This document shows positions 51,950-61,796 of a DNA stretch of 64,000 bases, piece after piece. The notes below the pieces were generated by a model that made no database searches, was not told the origin of the DNA, and saw only the letters and a program-made list of their open reading frames with translations. This stretch comes from CAIPAT01 sp041665605 (lineage in GTDB: Bacteria; Verrucomicrobiota; Lentisphaeria; Victivallales; Victivallaceae): positions 9,715-73,714 of the forward strand of contig JBAYIO010000012.1 in assembly GCA_041665605.1 (NCBI GenBank), read 5' to 3'. Position numbers and translations under genes: made by a program. Position 1 is the first letter of the stretch, and each line of letters opens with the position of its first letter.

Positions 51950-54256
51950 ATGGGAAAACTATTAACTGTATTGCGAAATATTTCCGAAGTGATTGCCAAA
52001 GTCGAGGACAGCGGCGAGGTTTTGACGAAGATTGTCAAAATACTCGCCCGCAACCTTGATGTTGACGTATGTTCTGTATATGAATATGACAAAGACAGCA
52101 ATCAACTGGTGCTTACCGCGACTTGCGGACTCAATCCTGAAGCCGTGGGGAGAGTTATGATGGCTCCCGGAAAGGGACTGACCGGAACATGTTTTAAAAA
52201 TAAAGAGATTATCAACATTGAGAATCCGGCAAAGCACCCTGATTACATTTTCTTCGGAAATACCGGAGAAGAGAAATTAAACTCCTATATGGGGGTCCCG
52301 CTGGCTACCGGCGGCCGGGTTGTCGGAGTTTTGACCCTCCAGAGACAGAAACAGGAACCTTTTTCGTCCTCGGTAGTGGATATGGCCAGGAGCCTGAGCC
52401 CGCAGATGGCCAACCTGATGCTTAATGCCGGCATGCTGCGCTCCCTGGCATCCGATACTGTTTCCGGACACATGGAAAAAGGTCTTAAAGACAGTATCAT
52501 GCTCAAAGGAGTGGCGGTGAACCCAGGTGTAGCCCGCGGTGAAGCATTCAAATTCAAAACCAGGGACTGGTTAAACGAAGCCGAGCACGAAACCCATAAT
52601 GACCATAAGAAGGAACTCGAGCTTTTTGAAACGGCTCTCGCCCGTACCAGAGAGAATACAATCAAAATGGAAACGCGTGCTCTTTCAATGATTTCCGAGG
52701 CGGACGCCTCTATTTTCAATGCACATCTGCTGTTTCTTGAAGATAAAACTATCCTTGATGAAATAAAACGGGAAATCGCGATAGAAAATCATTCCCTGGA
52801 ATTCAGCATTGCGATTGTATTCAAACGCTTTGAAAAGAAGTTTTTACAGCTTCCGGACAAGACTTTCCGGGAACGGCTGATTGATTTTAAGGATGTTATG
52901 CTCCGGCTGCTGGAATCGGTGAAAATGTTGCGTAATCAATTGGAAGACTCCAGCCTGATTGAGACCAAATCCAAGCAATGGATACTTGCAGCGCATGAAT
53001 TGATGCCTTCTGATCTTTTGCGCCTGCCGATTGACAATCTGTCCGGGATTGTCTGTGAAAAAGGCGGCGTTACCAGCCATGTGGCGATACTGGCCAAAGC
53101 ATTTGAGATTCCGGCATTGCTTGGTGTCGCCGATATTATGAGCAAAGTCAATAACTATGATGAGATAATTTTGGATTGCCATGCTGAAAAGGTATATATC
53201 AACCCGCCGGAAAATATAAAAGCGCAATTTGATGATCTGCTGAGGGCGTCGGAGGCGGCTGAAACTAAAATCGTTGAGGGGCCGGCAATTACTGCGGACG
53301 GAACTGGAATTGCGCTCCGCGCTAATATTTCCCTGATTTGCGAAACCTCGCTGCTGAAAAAGTACGGAGCCGAAGGAATCGGTCTTTACCGCACTGAATT
53401 CCTGTTTATGATCAGGGATTATTTGCCAGGGGAAGATATTCAATACGATGTTTTTTCCAAGGTTGTCAGCGAAAGCAATGGCGATGTGACGCTACGGGTG
53501 CTTGACGTCGGCGGCGACAAGCCGCTTAACTATCTCAACATTCCGCATGAGGAAAATCCGGCGCTTGGGACGCGGGGAATTCGTCTTTTGATGGCGCATC
53601 CGGATGTTCTGCGCACTCATCTGAGAGCCGTGCTGCGCGCCGGCAAACTGGGACGGATTAAGATTCTTTTCCCGATGATTTCAAAACTGGAGGAAGTCCA
53701 TTTTGTCCGCGCCATGCTGAAAGAGGTCGAGGAAAGCCTTAAACGGGAGCATATCGAATACGCGACAGATTATCTTGTCGGAATCATGGTCGAAGTGCCT
53801 GCCGTATTTATCGGGCTGAATAAATTTATTGAATATGTGGATTTCGTCAGTATCGGTACTAATGACCTTCAGCAGTATATATTTGCGCTTGAGCGCGGTA
53901 ATAACGCTGAATCTGCGTCTGATTGCCTGAGTCCGGTATTTCTGCAGATTATGGCGGATATTGGCGCTGTTTTTCGTGCCAGACCGGAAAAAGGCGTTTC
54001 AGTTTGCGGTGAAATGGCCGGAAATCCGCTGGCCGTGCCGCTGCTGATTGGCGCCGGTATCAAAGATTTCAGCATGCCTGCAAAAGTCATTCCGCTGATC
54101 AAAAAGACAATTTCAGTATTTTCCGAAAAAGAATGCCGTGACTTGCTTCAGCGCGCATTGAAAATGGATTCTGCCGGTGAAGTCGCCGCTATGCAGAAAA
54201 GTATTTTCGCCGTAAAAGGTCTTACCGGACCGGTAGAAATTGTTCCATGCAAATAA
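51950..54256 (+). CDS. ptsP: GAF-domain phosphoenolpyruvate-protein phosphotransferase (PtsP-type enzyme I)
   Basis: 768 residues from the ATG at 51950, preceded by AAAGG; a TTG at 51932 is less likely. N-terminal GAF domain about 8-155 (VCSVYEYDKDSNQLVLTATCGL, YMGVPLATGGRVVGVL). Enzyme I part: HPr-binding helical domain, phospho-His in GGVTSHVAILAK (His near 380), PEP-binding TIM barrel with GIGLYRTEFLF (about 478), DVGGDKPLNYL, GTNDLQQYIFALERG (about 640) and catalytic Cys in SVCGEMAGNP (about 686). It resembles EI-Ntr, which phosphorylates an NPr/HPr protein from PEP; the GAF domain may sense a nitrogen or carbon signal. No HPr or EII gene is in the window, suggesting a regulatory role. 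Confidence 0.9.
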   Translation: MGKLLTVLRNISEVIAKVEDSGEVLTKIVKILARNLDVDVCSVYEYDKDSNQLVLTATCGLNPEAVGRVMMAPGKGLTGTCFKNKEIINIENPAKHPDYIFFGNTGEEKLNSYMGVPLATGGRVVGVLTLQRQKQEPFSSSVVDMARSLSPQMANLMLNAGMLRSLASDTVSGHMEKGLKDSIMLKGVAVNPGVARGEAFKFKTRDWLNEAEHETHNDHKKELELFETALARTRENTIKMETRALSMISEADASIFNAHLLFLEDKTILDEIKREIAIENHSLEFSIAIVFKRFEKKFLQLPDKTFRERLIDFKDVMLRLLESVKMLRNQLEDSSLIETKSKQWILAAHELMPSDLLRLPIDNLSGIVCEKGGVTSHVAILAKAFEIPALLGVADIMSKVNNYDEIILDCHAEKVYINPPENIKAQFDDLLRASEAAETKIVEGPAITADGTGIALRANISLICETSLLKKYGAEGIGLYRTEFLFMIRDYLPGEDIQYDVFSKVVSESNGDVTLRVLDVGGDKPLNYLNIPHEENPALGTRGIRLLMAHPDVLRTHLRAVLRAGKLGRIKILFPMISKLEEVHFVRAMLKEVEESLKREHIEYATDYLVGIMVEVPAVFIGLNKFIEYVDFVSIGTNDLQQYIFALERGNNAESASDCLSPVFLQIMADIGAVFRARPEKGVSVCGEMAGNPLAVPLLIGAGIKDFSMPAKVIPLIKKTISVFSEKECRDLLQRALKMDSAGEVAAMQKSIFAVKGLTGPVEIVPCK

Positions 54257-54443
54257 TTTGCGGGCTGGAGCTAAACTCAGATTAACTATCAGGTAATTGA
54301 CCTGCAAAACGATGAGTTATACTTAAAAACAAGGTTATTTTCATCGTGCCCTACTGGTATATTCCTCATTTATTTTCGGTTGCATTTTGCGGCCGCGCGA
54401 GGCATATTAACACTGATTGCATAATAAAAAGGAATCATATTCC

Positions 54444-57221
54444 ATGAAATTTCAGTACCTGATTCTGCTTGCCGCGTTCTGCATTTTACCCTTGCACGGG
54501 CAGGAGGTCAAATCGCCGCCAATTCCTGCTCCGGTGAAGGCGACTTCCGTTGAAGGCATCACCGAATACCGGCTGGCGAACGGCCTTAAAGTGCTGCTTT
54601 TTCCGGACAACAGCAAACCGACCATGACGGTGGCGATTACTTATCTGGTGGGCTCGCGCAATGAAAACTACGGGGAAACCGGCATGGCTCATCTTTTGGA
54701 GCATCTGGTTTTCAAGCCTACTAAGAATTACAGCGGCGAGAACGGCACTAAGACTCCGAAGGACATTCTGGATAGTCTGGGTGCGCGTTTCAACGGCACT
54801 ACTGACTATGACCGCACTAACTATTTCATCAGTTTCCCGGCATCTGACGACAATGAAAAGACTGTTCTTGCGCTCGAGGCGGAACGGATGGTCAACTGCA
54901 TGGTCGGCGTGGATACGGCGAAGGCCGCGGAGCAGCTAAAGACCGAAATGACCGTGGTCCGCAATGAATTCGAGATGGGCGAAAACAGTCCGTTCAATGT
55001 AACCATGGAGCGAACCATCAGCGCTGCTTTCGACTGGTCGAACTACGGGAAAGCGGTTATCGGCTGCAAGGCCGACATCGAGAATGTCAATATTGAGCAC
55101 CTGGGCGCCTTTTACCGGAACTACTATCAACCCGACAATGCGGTGCTGCTCGTGGCCGGCAGGATGGACGAAGCTAAAACCCTTGCTCTGATAAACGAAC
55201 TGTTCGGCCGCATTCCCAGACCCGCCAGAAAACTTCAGAAGACTTATACCGTGGACCCCGTGCAGGACGGGGAGCGGCTTGTCACGGTGCGCCGCGTCGG
55301 CGATACCCCGGCGGTACTGACGGTGTACAGGATTCCCGCATCCAGTGATGAACAGCATGCCAGTCTGGAACTGCTGGCTTCGATCATGACCAGTCCGCCG
55401 TCCGGACGTCTTTACAAAGCGTTGGTTGAAACTAAAAAAGCCGCGATGGTATTCGCTTTTGCCAGTTCCACAGTCGAGCCTGGCTTCCTGCTGTTCGAGG
55501 CTATGCTGCCTAAGGGCGGCAATGTGGATGATGTCCGGGATGAAATGATCAAGGTGCTGGAAAACGTCGCTAAAGAGCCCGTCACCCTGGAAGAGGTGGA
55601 CCGCGCACGCCGGGAATTCATGAAAGATGTGGAACTGACGCTTAAAGATTCCGGCATGCTGGGAATCTGTTTAAGCGAGTACATTGCCCTGGGCGACTGG
55701 CGCATGTTCTTTTTGAACCGCGACCGCGTGAAAGCGGTCACCCCGGAAAGTGTCCAGCAGGCCGCTGTGACATATTTGAAAAGATCAAACCGCACTGTAG
55801 GACAATTTATTCCGACCGGGAAACCTGATCGGGCAGAGATTCCCGGGGCAAAGGATACGGCCGACATAATAAAAGACTACAAGGGCGGGGTTGGCATAAC
55901 CAGCGGCGAAGCCTTTGACACCACACCGGCTGCCATTGATAACCTGACGGTCCGTTTCACGACTCCGGCAGGACTCAAATGCGCGGTTGTACCCAGGAAA
56001 ACCCGCGGCAATGCGGTGAGTGCCGCCATCCGTCTCCATTTGGGCGATGAAAAGACGCTGCGCGGCAAACGCATTACCGGCGAACTCTGCGCCTCCATGC
56101 TGATCCGTGGAACGGAAAATCACACACGGCAGCAGATCAAGGATGAGTTCGACCGGCTCAAAGCGCAGGTCAGCATCGGCGGTTCCGCTGAGGGTGTATA
56201 TGTTCAAATCACCACGGAAAAGGAAAACTTCGCCGGGGTGATGAAACTGGTGACGGAAATTCTGCGCAAACCCGACTTTCCGGCTAAGGAGTTTGCTGTC
56301 CTGGTCCAGGAGAATATTGCAATGATCGAGTCGCAGCGTTCAGAACCTGCGGCTCAGGCCGGGCTGGCTCTCCGGTCTCGTATGCGCCCCTATCCTGAGA
56401 ATCATGTCCGGCATGTCGGCAGCTTCGACCAGGATATCCAGTTGCTCAAATCCGCCACGGTTGAAGAGGCGAAAGACTTTCACAAGGCCTTTTACGGCGG
56501 CATCGGGGAAATGGCCGTCGTGGGGGATGTGGATATTCCGGAATTGAAGCAGCTCGTCAATGGATTGCTGGTGGACTGGAAACCGGCAGTTGCATATGTG
56601 CGCATTCCGCGTCAGTTCTTTTCAGTGGAGCCGCTGACCCGCAGTCTGGAGACCCCGGACAAGGCTAACGCGTTTTTTATCGCCGGCATGGGCTTGAAGA
56701 TGCGGGATGACGACCCGGACTATCCGGCCATGATGTTTGCCAACTACATGCTGGGCGGCGGCACCTTCAAGAACCGTCTTATCCAGCGCATCCGTGAAAA
56801 GGACGGCCTGAGTTACGGCGTCCGCAGTTCACTGGATATTTCCAGCCAGGATGCGGCCGGGGAATGGGTAAGTTATGCCATTCTTAATCCGGTAAATATC
56901 CGGAAACTGGAAGCGGCATTTCAGGAAGAACTCGCCAAAGCCCTGAAGGACGGCTTCAGCGCTGATGAGATCGCCGCCGCCAGGCACGGCTGGATGCAGG
57001 CACGGGAAGTAAGCCGGGCAGGGGAGGGCGAACTGGCAGGCCGGCTGGTCAGGCTCATGCTGACAGACCGGACGATGGCCTTTGAAGCTGACCTGGAAAA
57101 AAAAGTGGCTGCTCTCAACAATGAACAGATACTGGCGGTATTGCGCAAACATTTCGACCCTGCCAGATTGTCAATTGTCAAGGCCGGGGATTTCAAAAGC
57201 GCATCCGCCGCGAAGAAGTGA
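54444..57221 (+). CDS. M16-family (pitrilysin/insulinase-type) zinc metalloprotease
   Basis: 925 residues from the ATG at 54444 with AAGGA upstream. Signal peptide about 1-21 (MKFQYLILLAAFCILPLHG). The first M16 unit carries the inverted zinc motif HLLEH in GMAHLLEHLVFKPT (about 81-86) with the distal Glu in VVRNEFEMG (about 175). Two further domains follow; the second half (about 495-920: FTTPAGLKCAVVPRKTRG, GLSYGVRSSLDISSQDAAG) is M16-like without the zinc motif, the usual inactive partner that closes the chamber. A periplasmic or secreted peptidase degrading peptides or signal peptides. It stands alone on the plus strand and converges on the dus gene with a 2-bp gap. Confidence 0.92.
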   Translation: MKFQYLILLAAFCILPLHGQEVKSPPIPAPVKATSVEGITEYRLANGLKVLLFPDNSKPTMTVAITYLVGSRNENYGETGMAHLLEHLVFKPTKNYSGENGTKTPKDILDSLGARFNGTTDYDRTNYFISFPASDDNEKTVLALEAERMVNCMVGVDTAKAAEQLKTEMTVVRNEFEMGENSPFNVTMERTISAAFDWSNYGKAVIGCKADIENVNIEHLGAFYRNYYQPDNAVLLVAGRMDEAKTLALINELFGRIPRPARKLQKTYTVDPVQDGERLVTVRRVGDTPAVLTVYRIPASSDEQHASLELLASIMTSPPSGRLYKALVETKKAAMVFAFASSTVEPGFLLFEAMLPKGGNVDDVRDEMIKVLENVAKEPVTLEEVDRARREFMKDVELTLKDSGMLGICLSEYIALGDWRMFFLNRDRVKAVTPESVQQAAVTYLKRSNRTVGQFIPTGKPDRAEIPGAKDTADIIKDYKGGVGITSGEAFDTTPAAIDNLTVRFTTPAGLKCAVVPRKTRGNAVSAAIRLHLGDEKTLRGKRITGELCASMLIRGTENHTRQQIKDEFDRLKAQVSIGGSAEGVYVQITTEKENFAGVMKLVTEILRKPDFPAKEFAVLVQENIAMIESQRSEPAAQAGLALRSRMRPYPENHVRHVGSFDQDIQLLKSATVEEAKDFHKAFYGGIGEMAVVGDVDIPELKQLVNGLLVDWKPAVAYVRIPRQFFSVEPLTRSLETPDKANAFFIAGMGLKMRDDDPDYPAMMFANYMLGGGTFKNRLIQRIREKDGLSYGVRSSLDISSQDAAGEWVSYAILNPVNIRKLEAAFQEELAKALKDGFSADEIAAARHGWMQAREVSRAGEGELAGRLVRLMLTDRTMAFEADLEKKVAALNNEQILAVLRKHFDPARLSIVKAGDFKSASAAKK

Positions 57222-57223
57222 GT

Positions 57224-58237
57224 TTACTGCTCAGTAACGTTGTAAGCCTGGAATTCTTTATCGGACAGTTGTTTAAACACCTCGAAACAGGGATGGCTGC
57301 TGCCCCACATATAATTGGCTAACTCCATGAATTGCGGACGCGACCAGTATTTTGCCGGGTCGCGGCGGGCTATGTCAAGCAGTTTGTTGAAGAAGATTGT
57401 GCGTCCGTCGCCGGTTGCTGCCATGCTGTCAGTATCGCCGCAGGCCTGACGGATGTGTCTGCTGAGGAAAGGATCTTTAAGCAGGCCGCGCGCAATCATT
57501 ATGCCGGCACAGCCGGTTACTCGGAACATTACAATTGCATCTTCGGCGGTGAATATGTCCCCGTTGGCTATCAGCGGAATGTTTCCGGCCAGTTTCACCG
57601 CCCGGATAATCCGTTCAAACCCCTGATCGGTTTTATGGTACATTTCCTTGACCGTGCGGAAATGCATGGCGATAAAATCCAATTTAATTCCCGAGACGGA
57701 CTGTTCGAGAATACTTTCCATTTCAGCGGAGTCTTCATATCCGGTACGCAGTTTGACGCTCAGCGAAAAGTCAGGACAGGCGCGGGCTGTCTGCTCAGTG
57801 ATCTGCCGCATGAGTTCCGGTTTGCGCAGCAGCGAACCTCCTGCGCCGCTGCTTAAAACCTGTTTGCTGGGACAGGCGAAATTCAGGTTGATGCCGGCAG
57901 CGCCGAGTTCGCGGAAACGCGCCGCCGCCGCCGCGATAAGTTCCGGATTATTGCCCATCAGTTGAACTATCACCGGCAGGCCGGTTTCCGTGAACGGCCG
58001 GATGAAATGCCGCAATCTGGAATCCCGCGGAACATCGGTGGAAATCCGCAGGAACGGGGTGATCCATAAATCAATCAGTCCAAGCTCGGAAACCGCCTTG
58101 CAGAACAACGGATGCATGATGCCCTCCATCGGTCCAGGCATGATTTTGGAAACGATTCCATCGCCGGTAAGCCGCAGCGGCAGCAGCAAGTCCTGAAGCG
58201 GTCTGACAGATGTTTCCGGCATGTTTACTTCTGACAT
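57224..58237 (-). CDS. tRNA-dihydrouridine synthase family protein
   Basis: 337 residues if started at the ATG at 58237; 58222 is an alternative. The FMN-binding TIM barrel of the Dus family: MPGPMEGIMHPLFCKAV (about 36), VQLMGNNPELIAAAA, and the catalytic Cys region NLNFACPSKQVLSSGAGGSLL (about 123-143), followed by SVKLRTGYED (about 170), FIAMHFRTVKEMY and IPLIANGDIFTAEDA (about 225). It reduces uridine to dihydrouridine in the D-loop of tRNAs with NADPH. Specificity (DusB- or DusA/C-like) is not certain. It overlaps the 3' end of mutM by 13 bp and belongs to the dgt-mutM-dus operon. Confidence 0.85.
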   Translation of the reverse strand: MSEVNMPETSVRPLQDLLLPLRLTGDGIVSKIMPGPMEGIMHPLFCKAVSELGLIDLWITPFLRISTDVPRDSRLRHFIRPFTETGLPVIVQLMGNNPELIAAAAARFRELGAAGINLNFACPSKQVLSSGAGGSLLRKPELMRQITEQTARACPDFSLSVKLRTGYEDSAEMESILEQSVSGIKLDFIAMHFRTVKEMYHKTDQGFERIIRAVKLAGNIPLIANGDIFTAEDAIVMFRVTGCAGIMIARGLLKDPFLSRHIRQACGDTDSMAATGDGRTIFFNKLLDIARRDPAKYWSRPQFMELANYMWGSSHPCFEVFKQLSDKEFQAYNVTEQ

Positions 58238-59049
58238 TTCGGGCAGAAACATGAGGATCTGCCGCCAAGCACGGCTTTCTGGATGATAGTGCTGCATTCA
58301 GGGCAGGGCAGCCCGTCTTTGCCGTATATTTTGAGCTGTTGAACAAACTTGCCCTCGGAGCCGTCTACTTGTTTATAGTCGGAAATAGTCGTGCCGCCTG
58401 CCTCAATCGAGCGTTTAAGCACGTCCTTGATGATTTTGACCATTTTCGCGCACTGGACGCGGGTCACGGCGGAGGCCTTGCGGAGCGGACTGATTCCGCT
58501 GAGGAAAAGCGACTCCGCCGCATAGATGTTGCCGACTCCCACCACAATCTTGTTGTCCATAATCGCGTTTTTAACCGGCCCGGAGCGTTTCTTCAGGTTA
58601 TTGTAAAGGTAATCCGGGGTAAATTCATCGCTGAGCGGTTCCACCCCGAGATTAACCAGTACCGGTGGATGCGCGCCGGGAGCGTCCAGCAGGCAGGTCT
58701 TGATAAAGCCGAAACGGCGCGGACATTCATAGCGCATGGTCCGGCCGTCGCTCAAATGGAAAAATACATGATCGTGTTTCCTTTTCGCCTCGTCCGCCGG
58801 AACTATTCTGATCGCTCCGGACATGCCCAGGTGCATTACGAATGCCCAGCGGTTTTTCAGCTCAATGATGATATACCGCGCACGGCGGCGCACGGAAACG
58901 ATTTTCTGTCCGACAAGTTCGGGGCGGTTTTCCAGATCCAGCGGATAGCGGATTGCGGGAATAAATGTTTTGATGACGGTGAAATGTTTGCCGGTCAGAC
59001 TGGCGGCTAAAGCTCTGGTGATGGTTTCAACTTCCGGAAGTTCGGGCAT
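58225..59049 (-). CDS. mutM: formamidopyrimidine-DNA glycosylase
   Basis: 274 residues. N-terminal PELPEVETI contains the Pro nucleophile and catalytic Glu; HLGMSGAIRIV (about 74), VGVGNIYAAESLFLSGISP (about 170) and the C-terminal Cys4 zinc finger CPECSTIIQKAVLGG...FCPKCQ complete the Fpg pattern. It removes 8-oxoguanine and formamidopyrimidines and nicks the DNA at the abasic site. The start is the ATG 12 bp after the dgt stop; its end overlaps the dus gene. The grouping with a dNTPase suggests nucleotide and DNA damage control. Confidence 0.95.
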   Translation of the reverse strand: MPELPEVETITRALAASLTGKHFTVIKTFIPAIRYPLDLENRPELVGQKIVSVRRRARYIIIELKNRWAFVMHLGMSGAIRIVPADEAKRKHDHVFFHLSDGRTMRYECPRRFGFIKTCLLDAPGAHPPVLVNLGVEPLSDEFTPDYLYNNLKKRSGPVKNAIMDNKIVVGVGNIYAAESLFLSGISPLRKASAVTRVQCAKMVKIIKDVLKRSIEAGGTTISDYKQVDGSEGKFVQQLKIYGKDGLPCPECSTIIQKAVLGGRSSCFCPKCQK

Positions 59050-59061
59050 GATATTGTTCCT

Positions 59062-60426
59062 TTATTGTCCAGGCAGGGAAATGCCTTTGATTTTTTTGAA
59101 TAATGACACGGCGTAAGAGTCGGTCATGCCGGAAATATAATCGAGAATGTTCATCAGCCGGACATAGGAACTGTCCAGCCAGTGCGGATCTTCATCATTG
59201 CGGTAGCGCTTGGGAATCAGCAGCATCAGGCGGCTGTTGCGGTACAGCGGTTTGGTGCCGCTGCGTTTTGCGGCGGCAACATCATTGACGCTGGTGGTAA
59301 AGGCGTCAAGCAGTCCTTGAGTAAGCTCGAACCCGGCGGCTTCGATCTCCACCGCACGGCGATAGGTATAGACATCTTCATAGCTGCGGGTCTCGATCTT
59401 TTTAAGCGCCTCGGCTGATGGAATCAGCTCGATCAGCGGTTCCTGAAGTTCGCCGTGAAGAATCTGTTCCTGATGCTTTTCAAAACAACCGGTGAGCTGG
59501 TTTACAAGCTTGCCGATGGCCCGGGCGCGCATCAGTTCAACCCGGCGTTCCGGTTCGCTGAGATCTTTAAGTTTTTTGCGGAATTCACTGTCGTCAACAA
59601 TGCGCATGAACAGCGATTCAAGTTCTTCATAAGTAATGATTCCCAGCACATGAGCGTCTTCAAAGTCAATAATGCGGTAACAGATGTCGTCGGCTGCCTC
59701 CACAAGATATGCCAGCGGGTGGCGGCACCAGCAGTAGGCATTGTCGCGGACGCGTTTCAGCCCGGTGGTCTCGGCGACTTCGGCGAATAACTCCTTGTCC
59801 AACTGGAAGAAATTGAATTTTTTAGCGGACACGCCGGACGGCGGGTTCTCAATCAGCGACTCCATCGGGTATTTGGTAAACGCTCCGAGCGTGGCGCAGG
59901 TCAACTGCATGCCGCCGGGATTTTCCGGCATCTGGAGTCTGGTCAGCACTCTGAAGCCCTGGGCATTGCCTTCGTACCTTTCAATATCGGCACATTCCTG
60001 CGGCGACATTTGAGCTTTCATTGAAGCGGCTACGCTGGAATGGCAGAACCAGTGGCGGATTGCCTCCTCGCCGGAATGTCCCAGCGGCGGATTGCCGATG
60101 TCATGGGCCAGACAGGCGGCGGCGACTATCGCGCCGATATCGCTGGGCTGAATCGAGCCGACATCGTGACTTTTGCAGATGAAGACCCCGGCGTTGGCGC
60201 CGATCGAACGTCCGATGCAGGCCACTTCCATGCTGTGCGTCAGCCGGGTGCGGACGTAATCGTTCTCGGCCAGCGGGAAAACCTGTGCCTTATCCTGCAT
60301 CCGGCGGAAAGCGGAGGAAAAGACGATGCGGTCAAAATCCTGCTGAAACGGCGACCGTCCCATGGAAATCGCATCCGCATCCGCCTTGCCCAGCCGTTTT
60401 GACGAAAGAAGCCGCTTCCAGTTCAT
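59062..60426 (-). CDS. dgt: deoxyguanosinetriphosphate triphosphohydrolase
   Basis: 454 residues from the ATG at 60426, chosen for its AGGA site and because MNWKRLLSSKRLGK fits the family start; in-frame ATGs at 60450 and 60504 are alternatives. HD-domain motifs: RDFDRIVFSSAFRRMQDKAQVFPL-type region near 35, RLTHSMEVACIGRSIG (His near 63), LAHDIGNPPLGHSGEEAI (HD pair near 108), and VEAADDICYRIIDFEDA (Asp near 240). It hydrolyses dGTP (or dNTPs) to the nucleoside and triphosphate. It is first in the dgt-mutM-dus operon and divergent from the LPS-kinase-like gene. Confidence 0.92.
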   Translation of the reverse strand: MNWKRLLSSKRLGKADADAISMGRSPFQQDFDRIVFSSAFRRMQDKAQVFPLAENDYVRTRLTHSMEVACIGRSIGANAGVFICKSHDVGSIQPSDIGAIVAAACLAHDIGNPPLGHSGEEAIRHWFCHSSVAASMKAQMSPQECADIERYEGNAQGFRVLTRLQMPENPGGMQLTCATLGAFTKYPMESLIENPPSGVSAKKFNFFQLDKELFAEVAETTGLKRVRDNAYCWCRHPLAYLVEAADDICYRIIDFEDAHVLGIITYEELESLFMRIVDDSEFRKKLKDLSEPERRVELMRARAIGKLVNQLTGCFEKHQEQILHGELQEPLIELIPSAEALKKIETRSYEDVYTYRRAVEIEAAGFELTQGLLDAFTTSVNDVAAAKRSGTKPLYRNSRLMLLIPKRYRNDEDPHWLDSSYVRLMNILDYISGMTDSYAVSLFKKIKGISLPGQ

Positions 60427-60605
60427 AAATAGTAATCCTGTGTTGTTCATAGCCAATGACGTAATATAAACCGCTTTATCAGGAGTTAAAATTTTAAGAC
60501 ACAAAATTCAGGTAAAGAATTCGATTTTTTATCATTGGCTTTAAAATGCAGCGGGTGTAAGTTATAAAAAGAATGAGGGTGCAATTAACCGGGAATCGGA
60601 TTTAT

Positions 60606-61796
60606 ATGGCAGACAGCACAGGATTAAGTATGGAAAAGCGTCGCGGCTGGCAATGGCGGCTGCGCTCTTCCGGCCTGCTCGACTCATGGTTCGACCAGTA
60701 CGAACAATACCTGAAATCCTCGCTGGTCAAATCCAATCCGGTCAGATCGGTGTTCAAGGTCGGCGACCGGTATTTCGTCAAGCTGGACTGCCCGCGGAAT
60801 CCGCTGCATAAACTGCGGGCGTATTTGTGCTGCAAAGCCGAAACTGAGTTCAATACCGCAATGCAACTGGAGAATGCCGGCATCCCGGTGGTCAAATATC
60901 TTGGATGGGGACGGCGCGGCGGTCTGAGCATGATCTTTTCCGCGGCTGTCCCGGATGCGGTTCCCGCCTGGGATTTCTGGGTGCGTGAATACATTACCGG
61001 CGGCAAAGACCATGCCGGATTTCTGGATAAACTGGCGGGATTCCTGAAAAAGTTCATCTATTCCGGCTTTTTTCACCCGGACTTTCATCTTGGCAATGTC
61101 CTTTACAGCCCGTCAGGCGGACAATTCTCCCTGGTTGATGTTTACGGAATCACCAGGCCCGGCTGCGTTTCGGTCGGCCAGATGGAGCGCATGTACAGGA
61201 TCGTCCTGGCATTCCGGGACATAATCAGCGACCTTGAGTCTGAAAAGCTGGTGCTGTTTATGGGCATCCGGGACACCCCGGAAGCAGCCCGGCTGTATTT
61301 CGACTCGGCGCTGAAAGCGGAAGCCGTGTTTCTGAATGACGAATGGCCCGGACGCCGCAGGCAAATCCTGGAAAATTACCGGAAATTCATCACTCCGTTA
61401 TTGGTTGACGGGCAGGAATATCTGCTGCGGCACTCAGCGGCGGCGGAACCGTTCATTCCGCCGGCGGAACTGCCGCAGACGTTGAACTCCGGCAAACTGG
61501 AAAAAGCGGTATTACCCGCTGATGAGGCTTTAACCGTGTGGCTGAAGTCATTCCGTTTGCAGTTTTACGGGATATCCCACCGCCAGCCGCTGATCCTTGA
61601 AAAAAATGGCAGTCAAAGCACACTTTACTTCAGCCGGATCGAAGGCAGAATCCCCGCTCCGGGCATCCCGGAGGTCGCGGAATTTCTTAAACGGTGCGCT
61701 TGTTTTTCAATCAGTCCCGGACATGAAAATCTTCTGAAGACAACGAGCGGCAGAATCGTGATTAACGACCCGGCTTTAATTGATCTGGAAGTTTAA
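60606..61796 (+). CDS. lipopolysaccharide kinase (InaA/KdkA)-family protein
   Basis: 396 residues from the ATG at 60606; starts at 60573 and 60630 are possible, the latter with a good AGGA site. Kinase-like fold: VFKVGDRYFVKLDCP as the N-lobe Lys strand (about 50-65), AETEFNTAMQLENAGIPVVKYLGW, the catalytic loop FFHPDFHLGNVLY (about 157-169) and LVDVYGITRP in place of DFG (about 180). Such enzymes phosphorylate heptose or Kdo in the LPS core at the cytoplasmic membrane; with lpxB also in the window this is plausible. The last 130 residues are of unknown function and may be a degenerate second lobe. Its end overlaps the convergent glycosylase gene by 35 bp. Confidence 0.75.
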   Translation: MADSTGLSMEKRRGWQWRLRSSGLLDSWFDQYEQYLKSSLVKSNPVRSVFKVGDRYFVKLDCPRNPLHKLRAYLCCKAETEFNTAMQLENAGIPVVKYLGWGRRGGLSMIFSAAVPDAVPAWDFWVREYITGGKDHAGFLDKLAGFLKKFIYSGFFHPDFHLGNVLYSPSGGQFSLVDVYGITRPGCVSVGQMERMYRIVLAFRDIISDLESEKLVLFMGIRDTPEAARLYFDSALKAEAVFLNDEWPGRRRQILENYRKFITPLLVDGQEYLLRHSAAAEPFIPPAELPQTLNSGKLEKAVLPADEALTVWLKSFRLQFYGISHRQPLILEKNGSQSTLYFSRIEGRIPAPGIPEVAEFLKRCACFSISPGHENLLKTTSGRIVINDPALIDLEV

